From: Thysanoteuthis rhombus
Lineage: Eukaryota; Mollusca; Cephalopoda; Oegopsida; Thysanoteuthidae
Length of the DNA stretch: 64,000 bases
Direction of reading: 5' to 3'
Assembly (NCBI GenBank): GCA_963457665.1
Contig: OY735207.1
Span: 34,473,816-34,537,815, forward strand
In this document: piece by piece, positions 48,171-60,944 of the stretch
How positions within the stretch are numbered: the stretch's first letter is position 1
Layout: every line of letters begins with the position of its first letter
Made by a program: the position numbers and the translations under genes
Notes under the pieces: model-generated
What the model was told of the DNA's origin: nothing
Seen by the model: the letters and a program-made list of their open reading frames with translations, nothing else
Database searches by the model: none

Positions 48171-50010
48171 GTTAAAAAGAAAAAATTCCAATATCAGGTC
48201 TTTCATCAATACACACAGGCCAAAGGCATATCAAAAGAAAAAAAGTCAACCATTTCACGTCATGCAGAAAATGGGAGATACTATTTGCCTACCTGACCAT
48301 GCTTTAAAAATTATTTTGCTCATAAAAGCTGGCCTTCAACAATTTTGGGAAAGAAAACTTTGAAAGGCTTCTCTTAAGTATTTGATTATAAGTCTCACAC
48401 AACATCAAAACAATATAAGATTCTGAATTTTCCATGACATAATAACCAGTTAGTAACCCGTGTTTATAATGTAATGAATTTACATGTATAAATGAAAGGA
48501 CAAAAATTACTTACTAGGAAGAAAACAGTTTCAATAGTTAAGTTCTCATTAATTTTTCAACGATCAGCAGATTCATAGAGAATAAATGAAATAAAATAAG
48601 CAGTTTTTCATAGAGATATAATCTAGTACTTGGCATCCAGTAGCATTATAATGCAGGATTAATTCTACTCAGTATTCAAAGAGAAACCAATCAACTCAAC
48701 CCTAGAAGACAATTTGAGAGTCGGGAGGGGGAAACAAGATGCAACACGAGAGAAAAACCAGTGTAGAGGAGGGGGGGTAAGAAGTTAACTGGACCAAATC
48801 AAACCAGCAGACAAAAAAAAACACCAGTTTGAGTGTGGGAAAAGGAGAAAGAGTGTTGACCAATGATGTTACATATTGACTCAACTGAGGAAGTCATCCT
48901 ACATCCATGAAGGAATTCAGTTTAAACTCAGTATGGATAGGAAGGACAAGGAGAGAAGATTAAGACAATATTCAGGAAAAGTAGAGAAAAAAAACAAACT
49001 GTTTTCCTCTTCAAAAGTATTTATAAACACCCCCAATCAAAATAAGATTTAAAATATCAAATTATTTTGTTAAAAAATCATACAAGTCAAATAGAAATTA
49101 CTTCAAAGAGTATACCAAAGTGAAAACAATAAATGGCATTCTTATAAGGGAGTTTAATGAACTTGAACTGTTATCAGCAATTAAAACATGTATACATTTT
49201 TCTGGGACGCACACACACATATCCACACGAATTTGTTAAAAACCAGATAATCTACTACAGGTAGTAACATCCACTTGCTTAGATTCTTTTGATCTCCAAT
49301 GACACAAGATAATACAGTATTTTGTATTACATGAACATATTAAAATGATATTCTTATACTGGGCTGTTTCAACTTATAATTACTTCTGCTTATTAACTTC
49401 AAAAACTTTTTTCTGAAAGATTTTTCAAGCATTGAAAGCTAGTTTGAAATCAAAGATACTGACAAAATATGCATAACAGGATATTTCATCTATATTTACC
49501 AAGCTTAGTTTAGTATTGCATAAGACTAAATAAGAGTTGGGGGGCGCTGTTTCACCAACACCATAAACTTTCATTCGAGATAGTGGTTTCTACCTGGGTT
49601 TGGCTAAAGAACATATGTAGCAAATCTACAGCTATCTAATCCATTAATCAAGTACATCTAATCATGGAAACGGGTGGAAAAATGAGCCACAATTATGACT
49701 ATAAAAGAAGATTTGAAAAAAATCCAAGTCCAACAGGTGAAAAAAAAAAAAGAAAATTTAAGTAGATTCAAAATCATGGTTCTTGAAGGGGCCCCAATTT
49801 TTCAAGCTTTAGTATTCTATAATGAAAAAAAAATGAACTATTCTTTTAGATACAAAGTTTACAGCTTCAAACACTAAAATATTAAAAATTCCCCGAAATA
49901 TATTTCATTTCAGTCAATTATTTCCCCAATATCTGTTAAAGTAATTATGTAGATTTTTCAGTCGGTTTTGTGTTTTATAGAATTAGATATTGTACAGTGA
50001 TTTTTTCTTT

Positions 50011-50090
50011 CTTGTTAGGATCAGTTGTTTACCATGTAACAAAATCAGTTAAAATCAACATGGCTCATCAGCAGTGTGGATCAAACAACT
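50011..50090 (+). repeat. interspersed repeat family Y, copy 2
   Basis: CTTGTTAGGATCAGTTGTTT, ACCATGTAAC, ACATGGCTCATCAGCAGTGT and GGATCAAACAAC; same layout as the copy at 988 but with a shorter middle. Confidence 0.55.
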
Positions 50091-52863
50091 CTCCACCTCT
50101 TACAGGCCCTAGGCAACCACATAGTTCGCTTATGCTTCAGGCAGGCTCTGACTACCACATGGGTAGATAGGATAGTTTAGCCATGGATGAACACCCCATC
50201 TTAGAGAAGTTTGCTGTGACAGGTAAAACTTAGAGCTTGAGCATGAGACTGGTGACTTCAAATAGAATATACTTGCAATTGAAATCACAAAACAGCCTTA
50301 TTCTGCATATCGGCCATTTCTTTGAGGACACCCTGTGTATGTATAGATATAGAAAGAATGAGTGTCTCAGATTACACAAGAAGAAAAAAAAAAAAAAACT
50401 GATTTCAGCTAAATCAATTTTTCTGACATTAAAAAATGCACATGAAATGACCATGCTGAATTCTATGTGCCACTAAATTTTGATCTCCAATAATCTTAGG
50501 ATACATTTTTGTTCTCAAATACAAAAAAACTTATTTTAGATATTTAAATATGCAAAATTATTTGGACAAGTACTCTTTTCATCACAATGGAAAATTGGAG
50601 GTATAATGAAGATTCCACATCCTAGACCTTTAAACAACATTTACTTGTCTTATAATGCAAAAAGTTGCATGTTATTTTTTTAAAAATTAGGGTGATCTAC
50701 CTAAAGTTGATAAAATTTATTTGGTTTTCAATGCAAATAAAAAAAAACAAAAACTGATTCAATATTACATTAACTAGTGTCGAAAGCTTTCAGATAAAAA
50801 GCAGAAACTGGTGATATATTGACTACTTTTTGGCAACATGTCTGGAAAAAAAGGATTTTTCTTTTTTTATTAAAAAAGATCTGAGCAGAGCTATTTATTC
50901 ATGTAAAACCTAGCCAGCAAGTTTTATAAATGGAAGAAAAAAAAAAAAAAAAAAAAAAGACTCTTACAAAAAGCTATATCGCCTATTTTAAAAATGTTAA
51001 CTGACACTAAACTTCATGGGTAGATTTCACACCTGTGACCTTCAGTTTCATTCTCTACCACTGAACAAATCAGGTTCTGAAAGAGGGTTAATATAACTAA
51101 CAAAGGATAAGAGGTTGGAATGAAGCAGAAGAGGAAGGGGGAAAAAGCATCCTTGAAACTGGTCCTCACATCATAAAATGCAAAAAAGCATGAAAATAAA
51201 TTGCTCATATGATAACTGCAATGGTTTCAAGAGTTATTAACTAATCCTGATTGGTTGATTGCTTGCTAGTTCAATGAAACACAATCAATAATAATGGAGT
51301 CATCCTATCTTGTTACTGCAGGTGAGGTAGAAAGAAAAAAAAAAAAAAAGTGAGAAAAAAAAAACAAAACGTTGAAATACAAAATTGCTGTAGGATTCGG
51401 GAAATCATAGTGATCAATAAGGGTTTCTTGCGGTCCCCCCCCTACTCCTCTATCGCAAAATTGTCAGCAGCAAGTTATCAGTAGGCAGAATTGAATCAAC
51501 AATTGAAGTTCCCTCAGGATGACAGCCGGCCATTTGTATATACTAAGTCAACGGGAGAAACTGCAAGGCACTGCTATAAAATTAATGGCATACAATACAC
51601 TAATGTTTGACCAAGTACAGAGCAGGGTGCTGAGAGGACACTGTAATGGAAATAAGAACTATGTTGTTGTTGTTGGTGGTGGTGGTAGTATGAGCAGTAA
51701 AGGACACAATAGGAGAGAGAGGTGGTAATAGCCAGGGCAAAATCAAATAACAGGAGGTGGTAGAAGTAGTAGCAATAAGACATTGTATTAGTAGTCTGTC
51801 ATTGTAGACCTGATCATCACAGGATCCTTCTCCAAAATGAAGGAATGGAATATCAAACCTAATTTTTGTTTTTCGTTCGTACCACTGAATATAAGATGGG
51901 AGAGGTTATAGGATGAATAGTTATGAGCAAGATAAGGAGCATTAGCAGTTGGAAAAAAAGAAAAGAAAAAAGTTACATGAAGTAAAAGATTCCAATACCT
52001 AAATTCCTGCTCATAGGTTCAAACTAGGAATTGTCCTCAGTCAATCTTTTCTATATGCAAGTGAGATTCTTCTATAAGCATTAATTTGGCATTGACTTCC
52101 ATTTCCTGAATACTTCTAACTGAAACTTAGTGGGGGGGGGCATGCCATCATTATGTCAGATTTACTTGAGAAATTATACATGTAATCTACAAAATCTAAA
52201 TTGAAAGATTTTGTACAAAGCAATAAGTTAAGATACAAGTTATCATTAATTCGAAGTAGGCTAACTCAAATATTTCATCGTTTTCATTATAATTTATCTT
52301 TTAAGGGAAAAACCTACATACACTAAGCTGTAGATAGAATGGAGGAAAGAGATTAAAATTTCTCGCCCATTCAATTCATGTTTAATTGCTATATCCTCTC
52401 CAGGAATCTTTTGAACTATTTTTATTTTAATTGTGCCAATTGAAAACACTAAAAAGCTTACACAAAACGAAAGATCAATTCCTGAAAAGAAGAACCATTG
52501 TTCTAGAAATCTTATCTCCGTTAAAATTAATTGATGACAGGATGCTACATATTGTTCTTGAAATGACATTTTTCTGTCTACAAACTGATACAGATTATCT
52601 TTTGACATATCCAAGCACGAGGATCAGCCATTTATGAATCATACAATAAGAGCCATTTCAAACATTTATAAAACAGTTCCTAAGCAACACTAGCCATCAG
52701 CAACAGCCTGGACGAGCACTGAGCATAGCAAGTTAGAACCAGGTCCTTCACACTTATGCTGACTTTAGAGGCCTTTATTTCAAGATATATAATATGAATA
52801 AGAGGAATGCACAATGTGTAGATGTCATAATGCTGAAGAGGAACACAGAACAAACAAGAAATG

Positions 52864-52897
<34 letters not shown>

Positions 52898-53981
52898 TGC
52901 CAGTAAGAAAATAGCATGATTCCCCTAATATTACAGAAGTTTTTATTTGCATGCATGATAATAGTCAGCAAAGTGACAGGTCATGGATTAGTTATTATAA
53001 AGGAGCAATTAATATAAATGCCTCACTGACTGCTAGAGCTGGGTCTTTTTTCATATATGTTACATAGAAATGTCACAGAAAATGGCCATCTTAGATTGCC
53101 ACTAATCAACCTGGGTGATATTTTTGCTCCAGAACTAGTAAATGGCATACTTTGTCACAAAGGACAAAACATAGCAGAATTGAGTTTTTTGCCCAGATAG
53201 ATGCCAGCAAAGTATTTTAACTATCATTCAAGTTTCAGGTTGCCTACTGTAGCAGCAATCATGGAAATGGGTTTTACGAACTAGAGTTATACTTGGTTCC
53301 ATAAGGCTGAGGTTAGGAAAGAAGTGAGTGGTAGCCGCTATAAACCCCTTTGAAACAGGCAAGTAGGAGAATACTGTCCCCCAGCATTTCCATCACCGTA
53401 GAGGGTTGTTTTCAAACCATTTTTCAGCAAGTGTAAAGAGTTCAACCCTTATCAGGTGCTCTACTACTAATGATTCATGTTATGTCTTTATCATATATGA
53501 TCAAAGTAAAAGCAATCATAACTACCAAAGCAAATCCTGAAATGGTTGTTATATATCTGTCATTATTATAACATGTAGATTAACAAGTTTAGCCTAGTCT
53601 TGCGAAAGGCCATTTGAGATGCAAAATTTTCACTCATCTAAAACTGAAGTTAAAATCACAAGTCTGATCAGGTGGTATCATGTGATAAGCTGCTAAGGTG
53701 AGAGAAGATTCCTAGTTCAGAAATAAGTGCCACACACATACACATCAAGAGAGGGAAGAAATGATAGCTACATTTTATTAAATTTAATGAGACCCTACAA
53801 AAAAAAAAAAAAAAATTTTTTTTTTAGATTTTTAAAAAAAATTTAAAAAAAAAAAAAAATCAATTTGCCAATTTACCCCTGCTATCATCTCAATTGCTTA
53901 ACAGCCAAAATTTAGATTTTTTTTTTTTATATATCAAGGATTGTTTCTAGTTATTTTTCACAGAAGTACAGTAATCCTGCT

Positions 53982-53986
<5 letters not shown>

Positions 53987-54033
<47 letters not shown>
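53987..54033. repeat. (TA)n(GT)n microsatellite
   Basis: TA run to 54,018 then GT to 54,033. Confidence 0.9.
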
Positions 54034-55188
54034 AGTCATAAGATCTCTTAAAAGTTTACTGGGATGTATGTGCCACAAAAAATAAAGTGGGTTTTTCCCC
54101 AGCTTCTGCAACCGAAAACAATGTCATCATAGAATGAAACCCACGCAGAAATTAGTTTTCATTACATGACTAAACAGGAAAACTTGTAGGCTATATGATC
54201 AAATTTCTAATCCAGGGATAAGTGTAACTCACCATGATTTTGGTCCTTCAAAACATGGAAAATCTTTGATATAAAATATTTTTCTTTAACCAAGAAAGTG
54301 TAAATTTTTATTTAACATATTTTTGGCTTTTTTTTATACTCATAAAAATTTGGGCATTAAGTATCTTCGTAAGTTAGTCTTGGAAGGGTTAAATCTAGAG
54401 AGCAAATACTGTTTGGTAACCAAGGATTAGAGTGGGGTCAAGATATATACAAGTTCAATAACTGTAGTTTAAAAAGTAAGACTTATTAACCATTACTTGA
54501 CAAGGAGGAATGAAATAATTTGAGGATTACCTTTTTTTTTTAATTCTTCTCCCATGTGTTAAAATCTGTTGAGTAGCTATAAGAGCGTATATAAAGCAAA
54601 CCCCCAGAATGTTTAACACAGAATTGTCTGCATTACTCAGATTGAAGTGAGTGGATTGGTCCAACCAGTATATTTGCAACCATTTTTCTGAGAAGTGTCC
54701 ATTGTTCTGGTTATGGCTACGTTACAGAGGACTCTAGCAGAACTCATGATTCCAAGATTCTACAATATAATTGATCTACGATCCAAGTTCTTTGGCAGCT
54801 AAAACTTACATCTGAACAGCTAGGACATTCGAGTGCTTTTGTTTGTTAATTTTTACATAAAGCATAAATAAAATGACTAAATATAAATAATGATGAATAG
54901 TCAATACAATTAGGTAGTTATTGAAAATGACTAAAAATTGACCAAGACAGAGTCGAATGAATCTAGACTTGAGTTGCCCTTGAGAGAGAGGGAGGAGAAA
55001 AAAAGAAAAAAAAAAAAAAAAGTGAATATTGCTTTGACAAATCAATAGTCTATATTCAATTAGCCTGTAAGACAGAAATACATATCACAAGCTTGGCAGC
55101 TGCATGGTCAAACTCCACTCCTACTGAAGATGATTACAGCAACTTTTATATTGTATATAGAATAAATAAATTCATAGATATTTAAGAC

Positions 55189-55250
55189 TTGTCAGCTTGG
55201 CTCAGTAGGTAAGATAGCAGGTTACCAATGACTTGGTCATGAATACAGTA
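55189..55250 (+). mobile_element. tRNA-like sequence, decayed
   Basis: CAGCTTGGCTCAGTAGGTAA contains the A-box TGGCTCAGTAGG; the B-box site reads TTGGTCATGAATACAG, decayed. Probably a SINE head. Confidence 0.45.
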
Positions 55251-56882
55251 TTGTTTGTTAGGCGGTTAACATTTCTCTCCATAGTGCAAGTCTATGGAAA
55301 CCTCAGGCAGCGTAATAAAATTATTTGAAGTCAGGTTTTTCAGCAAACAATGAAACAAAAATATTTCAATAAACCTTGGTACTATGCAAATTCTACATAA
55401 CTATGCAACGATAGATATAGAAAATTTCAAGTTCAAATTGGCATGTTTTCGGTCGATATAAAAAAAAGAAAGATTATAATTTGAATATTCTTCAAAAGAT
55501 CCAGAGCCTTAATGATTGATAAATGAGATTCAAATAGAGATCAATATTGGATATATTTTGGCTTTTGCTAATCACTGTCAAATGACATTGCAAAGCATTC
55601 CTACCAAATTGTTACTAGGTTAATGACTGCTTGAGAGTGTTTCAAGTTGTAGGTAGACATCACAATGCCTATCAACGGCTTTGAAGATTAAGATTTTTGA
55701 GACGTGAGGGAATAGATCAAAGGTTTTGTGTATGATAACCATATTCTGTCAGTAATGATTGCCTTCATTTTCAATAAACACTTTGATTTTCAATGTATAA
55801 CATACACAGAACCAAAACTTAAAAAAGAGCAAAAGAAAAATTAAATAAAAACTAACAGCAATATTCAATCAACTCCCCCCCCCCTCATAACACCAGAAAT
55901 GTACACATTGTTAGTCAGAAATCTCTCTCCTGGTTTCATGAAGTTTAGTATGCAACACTTCCAACATTATAATAACACTTGGACTTAGTAATAATCTGAA
56001 TATTCCATGTGTTGACATATCAAGCCAACACAAGGTCCTCATGAGAAAAAAGAAGGAGGGGGGGGGTCACATCATTATCTGCACTCAAGTTTTATTATTC
56101 AAAATATCAATTCAAATCATAAAATATCAATTCCATTCAATGTGAAAGCAAACAAATGAATGCACAAAAGAGATGGATTTCAGAAGGGTAAACTGACATT
56201 TTATTTATTTTATTTTTTTTTAAATATCTTGTCATTATAATAGATAAATGCCAAATTAGTTATGCAAAGAATTCAATGCATAATTAATCGTACACCGAGA
56301 AAAAGTTGGCAGGATTATTTTCAAATTTCAATATGGAGATTCTTTAAAAATTTCACACACTCTCAGCCTTGATAGATATTTGATGGTACTAAAACCCATC
56401 AGAACTGGATGATCCAGTTTGCTTCAACCATGAATTAACCTTCAAGTTATTTATAGTCATTTTAGTTTCAACTAATCAGGAGTCAAAACTACACTTGGGA
56501 ATATTTTATGATAATATATTAAACCTATCAGTTTACTACTACATAATAAGACACAAGGGACAATCTAGTCACTGAATTGTGAAAAATTTTCCATTTCAAA
56601 GGCTTTAAAAATTGTTTGTGCAAAAAAAAAAAAAAAAAAAAAAAAAATTTTTAATTCACTATAAACTCGCTGTCCTATACCGACTAACTATGCAAGATTG
56701 CAGTCGAAAGAGATTGTTAAATCATTTTTGGGGGGAGGAGAGGGGTGAATTTGTATACATATATTCAGTGTTCATTTAAATCGGCCATATTTGTTCCTTT
56801 TGGGCCCAGGTAAAATGAGGTTTCGGAATGGGGCTAGCAACTCCACTACATGATACCTACTTACTACAGAAGCAACATCACC

Positions 56883-56969
56883 TCAACTAGAGTCTGGGCG
56901 AGAATATTCCTCTTCACATGGGACAGCTTGCAAAAGCAACAAAATAAAGGCAGAAACTAGGATAGGAAC
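56883..56969 (-). CDS. possible third alternative last exon, hydrophobic C-terminus
   Basis: Seen: 28 codons plus stop directly after a strong acceptor (GCCTTTTTTTCCAG, AG at 56,970-56,971 on the minus strand), again phase 0. The peptide opens with a 16-residue hydrophobic run (VPILVSAFILLLLQAV) followed by PCEEEYSRPDSS. If spliced to the same upstream exons it would give a membrane-anchored isoform with a very short tail; the hydrophobic run is short for a TM helix, and the hydrophilic end argues against a classic GPI signal. It lies between the two better supported terminal exons. Pyrimidine-rich AG sites are frequent by chance in this DNA and no conservation can be checked here, so this may be fortuitous. 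Confidence 0.25.
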   Translation of the reverse strand, partial: VPILVSAFILLLLQAVPCEEEYSRPDSS

Positions 56970-57419
56970 CTGGAAAAAAAGGCTTTGGTTTAGAGAAGTT
57001 GGGAAGCCAAGGCAAGGCTGGAAAAGATCAGTCAAGAGTGAGGCTAACGAAGATGGACTGTCAAGAACCCAGCTGAAGGAATTTTCCTCAAAACAGAATC
57101 CGCTGGCCTGGTGTGGTTGCAGCCCTATGCACCACAAAGTGTCAACAAAACATTCACTGTCCATTTAGGTTTTAGGTCAGTATTTTAAACTTGCATCAAG
57201 GAAAAAATACTTGGGTAGTTTAAATACTAACAGTATTTCTTGATTCGTCACAAATCAGCAGCAGGGATCAATTGAGGAAAAAGAAAAGAAAAAAAATTGG
57301 TGATAAAGAAATCATTCAGTTTTCAGTTCAGAATAGTGTTAGTGATGAAGACACAAATCCATAACTTTAAAAAAAATTATTTTTGCTAATACCCTTAACG
57401 GCATGTTTTCCATTTGGAA

Positions 57420-57799
57420 TTTATAAAATTGAGAACCATGGAATGTGCACATGAAAGAATAATGCTGAGCCTCACATGGAGAGACCACAAGACAGCACAG
57501 TACATTCGAGAAAAGACAAGACTTAGGAATATCATAGAATCCATTAAAAATCTAAAATCGCGGTGGGCTGGCCATGTTGCAAGAATGGCAGACAACCGAT
57601 GGACATCACGACTCACAACATGGATCCCCCAAGACCACACACGCAACCGAGGCCGACAAAGTGTTAGATGGAGAGACGAACTAGACAAGTTCAGGAAATA
57701 CTGGCTCCATGACGCCCATGATACGGAAGTGTGGCAAATCCTGGGGAAGGTCTATGTCCAACGACGGACGCTAAAAGACTGATGATGATGATGATGAAT
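57420..57799 (+). mobile_element. LINE family A, 3' end with RT C-terminal coding remnant
   Basis: The 5'-truncated 3' end of a non-LTR retrotransposon. The plus strand still reads for about 120 codons (57,414-57,782) with the hallmarks of the C-terminal part of endonuclease-reverse transcriptase proteins seen in many invertebrates: MECAHERIMLSLTWRD, RWAGHVARMADNRWTSRL, RGRQSVRWRDELDKF and VYVQRRTLKD. After the stop the copy ends in a (TGA)n run, the usual microsatellite tail of this group. It is the best preserved of the family A copies here. Clade is uncertain, perhaps RTE-like. It sits between candidate exons of the minus-strand gene, in antisense. Confidence 0.88.
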
Positions 57800-58152
57800 T
57801 ATTGCAAACAGGGGTGGGGGGTGCTAAAAAGTTTACGCAACCTGAAGAAAAATAAAAAGAGCCTGGCTACTGAACGTATTATGCAATAATGACTCGAGTA
57901 TCCAAATTTTTGCACACCTCCCAAAACTCACCAACCTGATTGACAAGTGATCATTTTGACAATATTCAGTCACTTATCCAAAATACAAGCTCAGCAAGAG
58001 GAACTATTTAGAGAGAAGCTAAATTGATGTGATTTCTAATTCAATAACCCACACTCATTATCCAGTATATCAACACTATCCTCCTCGGGATTACTTTCAA
58101 GAAATTCAAGCTTTAGCATAATCTGGCCAAAGGCAAGAAAAGCAGGCTACCT

Positions 58153-58218
58153 AGAGTGGATCTAACTTACTACACAGTAGTAATTGGTCTGCAAGGCGAG
58201 CTTGATAGCCATTATCCA
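58153..58218 (-). mobile_element. tRNA-derived SINE head
   Basis: Aligns with the 6.4 kb copies: minus-strand AATGGCTATCAAGCTCG, then TACTGTGTAGTAAGTTAGAT at the B-box position. Lies just upstream of the Merlin fossil. Confidence 0.55.
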
Positions 58219-58439
58219 AAAACAAGACATCTCTTGGAATTTCTATCAATGAACAAAATTAAATATTTTCTGCCTTTTCATATCACCTATGAACCCATGT
58301 TGTACAAGTTATACATATCGCCTCTAAAAATCATCTGTCCGAACTAGTAGCAGTTGGGGTGCATTCCATATATAGTAACTTGAGGTAAATATGATGAGTA
58401 TATATATACATCAAGGTATTAAGATGATTTAGTACTTAA

Positions 58440-58770
58440 TTATGTTATACCACACATTGCTTTCCTCCAATTTGCTGATTCCCAACATCCTATCCACTTT
58501 TTGTGGTTCAACTTGTCAGACTACCATTGTTACTATTGAACTGAAGGAACTTTTTGATGTTGAGCATTATGTGGCTGAAGGATCCACCATCTATTCAGAT
58601 TGTGGACAGAGTTACTCGGAGGAGTTGAATGCAGAAGACTTTCATCACTTCACTTAGAACAAGACATGATTTTGACACACTCAAACCAAGAGTTGACACA
58701 CAAAAACTAGAAGGAATGTGGAGATTCATGAAATGGTGAAATGAATTGCACACAGATAATGAAAAAAAGA
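58440..58770 (+). mobile_element. Merlin-type (ISXO2/IS1016-like) DDE transposase fossil
   Basis: The plus strand reads FDVEHYVAEGSTIYSDCGQS, then EELNAEDFHHFT. This is the segment around the second catalytic aspartate in ISXO2-like DDE transposases (xxVAPGTTIxSDxWxAYxxLxxxGYxHxTVNHS). After a frame change, RVDTQKLEGMWRFMKW (58,689-58,736) matches the third-acid block (GxHTQxIEGxWxxxK) with the Glu retained. In animals this domain belongs to Merlin DNA transposons. The N-terminal third was not found and a stop and frameshift break the remnant. Terminal repeats not located. Confidence 0.72.
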
Positions 58771-58774
58771 ACCC

Positions 58775-59755
58775 CGATGATTTTCCAAACACTCGACTAA
58801 AATAATTTAGATAACGGAGGATCAATAAAGGAATTAAAAATACGAGATATGAACTACATACCAAACAAGCAACTTGGGAGGACAATTCCAATAAGATAAA
58901 AAGGAGCACTTTTCGAGAACGTTTATGGTATAGATATCAATTATCAAATACAGATTAATAACCTGGTTTTAATTTTAACCTAATGTAATATTTTGTCCTT
59001 TTCATGCAAATCCATTTAAAAAGAACAAATGCTCATAGAGACCAATATTTGTGGTCCCGATGTGTTCCACCCAAACTGAATTCATTGGGGGGGGGGGTGT
59101 ATATATGTATGTATATATATTACACACACGTGTGTGCGAGTACATGTGTGCATTTGTGTTCTGCGTACTTTGAAAAATTGTAGAATTCAATGTATTAATC
59201 CCAATCACATTTTTATTTTTTTTATTTATTCCAGTTAAACATTGAAATATGTATAACAGAGGACAAAGAAGGAAAATTAAACCATCCAAGACCCATTTTT
59301 CCATCAATATATCAATTTAACCCCAGCCACCAAAATGAATCAATATCTGAAATTCATGAGGGGGAGAAAAAAGAAAAATGGAAAAAAAAAAAAAAAAATG
59401 AAATTTTTTCAACTCAACATTGTTTAACTGCTGTTTAGAATAGATTTTCTCAATAGTCAAAAATTTTAAATGAAGAAAAGAAAATCTTACCTTTTTATCG
59501 TCTGGTATGAAAACATTCTAATTTACTTATATCAATTTTGATATGGTTAATTTAATTAACATTGCATAAAATTTGGATTTTAGACATTTCAATCTTGAAA
59601 AAGACCAATTTTCAGCCTTTCTGAAAAGAAGTATGCTATCGATGATTTTAAAGTTAGTGTCAGGTCAAAACAGAATGAATTTAGCACACGGATTTTCTTG
59701 AATATATTGCAGTAATAACATAAAACTGACGGTTTCATGAAATCCCTTTTACAAT
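58775..59755. other. no gene seen
   Basis: Contains a G10 run and short TA/CA repeat at 59,085-59,155; otherwise AT-rich. Confidence 0.5.
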
Positions 59756-59759
59756 CAGT

Positions 59760-59985
59760 ATAGTAATGGATAAACTTGCGATGCTGTCCATTACTACAGT
59801 AGTGAGTTCAATCCTCACTGGAAGTCCCTCACCACTATGAGCAATTTCAAGCTAAGCTAAACTTGGTATTAAGTATATTCCACTTCAATATATATTTTCT
59901 CCAGTTCAGCTTAGTTAGACAAGGCCACAGTAATGAGGTTCCCAGTGAAAATCAGACTCATTACAGAAGCAATGGTCTGATTGTG
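59760..59985. repeat. inverted pair of tRNA-derived SINEs
   Basis: A plus-strand SINE head at 59,760-59,830 (TAGTAATGGATAAACTTGCG ... AGTGAGTTCAATCCTCACTG) faces a minus-strand one at 59,941-59,985 (CCCAGTGAAAATCAGACTC ...). The spacer also has inverted similarity (AAGCTAAGCTAAACTT versus AGTTCAGCTTAGTTAG). Transcribed from either strand this would form a long imperfect hairpin. Confidence 0.55.
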
Positions 59986-59989
59986 TAAG

Positions 59990-60944
59990 TAAAGATTTCC
60001 TTAAATACTATAAAATGCCCAAGAATTCCCTAAAATCTTTTGGGATTTCCGAAAATCACTATTTTCACAATCTTACTGCAGCATATCACCTTCCAATGTT
60101 GAACTACATTTACAGCCCTCCAAACCCAGATGTCCTTTATCAATTTTATACAAAAATTTTTTTTCAGTTATAGAGATAAAAGAAAAAAAAAAAAAGAAAA
60201 AAAGAAAAGTAAATAAATTAATTTACAATCTTCAATTTAAAAACTTTTCATCTAACAAAAAAAAAAAAAAGAGAAAAAAATCCATGGGAAAATTTGTAGA
60301 TTTTTTTAGAACTGATCCGAATTATATTGTAAACAACTATATTTAGACATCAGGTAAAAAATACAGCTAGATTGAATAACCAGATATTCTTAAAAAAATA
60401 AAAGATAAAAAATAAAAAATAAAATAAAATAAAATTAAAAAAATGATTCTTCTCAAAGAAAATGATGAAACTAAAATTAAAAAAGAAAAAAAAAATAGAA
60501 AAATAATAGCCCATCAAATGTAACATCTTTTGCAAATGTAAGCAGGCAGGTCCATGGAAATGTCAGTGGCCACTATTACAAGATTTTCAATTTGAAGAAT
60601 TTTTACCCCCACTCCTCCTCCTCCTATCCCTCTGACTGCCAAAGGCACTTGCACATTCATACATACGCTCACACCCATTTCACAGAAGTCATGTGTTTAA
60701 ATATAAAAATATATATTTCAGATAAGTCTTGCTGACACTCTGAAACTATGACAGCAGTTGCTCAGGTGGGGGGACAACAAAACCATTCATTTTCTTTTGG
60801 CAGTAAATTTGAGTTAGGATTAACAGTAAGGTAGGGCTGCCTGCCTGATTACCTGGAATTGGGGGATCAGATTAGAGTATATACATGTCTATTTCGGTAA
60901 GGGTGAATAGCTTTAGGCGAGGGGAGTAAAAATGACTCTTTACA
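59990..60944 (-). other. presumed 3' UTR of the 61 kb last exon, then intron
   Basis: Adjacent to the stop at 60,945. No canonical AATAAA is evident on the minus strand within several hundred bases, so the 3' end is not placed. A-rich runs at 60,180-60,500. Confidence 0.4.

Larger units (their letters stand above)
48171..56880 (-). other. presumed intron, no supported exon
   Basis: AT-rich with many homopolymers; includes family Y copy 2, a TA/GT microsatellite and a tRNA-like fragment. A good-looking minus-strand acceptor at about 52,832 (CTGTGTTCCTCTTCAG) precedes 50 open codons, but the peptide is unremarkable. Confidence 0.4.

Noticed and set aside
52680-52832. Minus-strand 50-codon frame behind a good acceptor, phase 0
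   Set aside because: Peptide has no informative motif and such acceptors are frequent by chance here; kept only as a note.
54806-55010. Minus-strand hydrophobic frame behind a pyrimidine-rich AG
   Set aside because: Acceptor phase differs from the other last exons and the peptide looks like translated AT-rich DNA.
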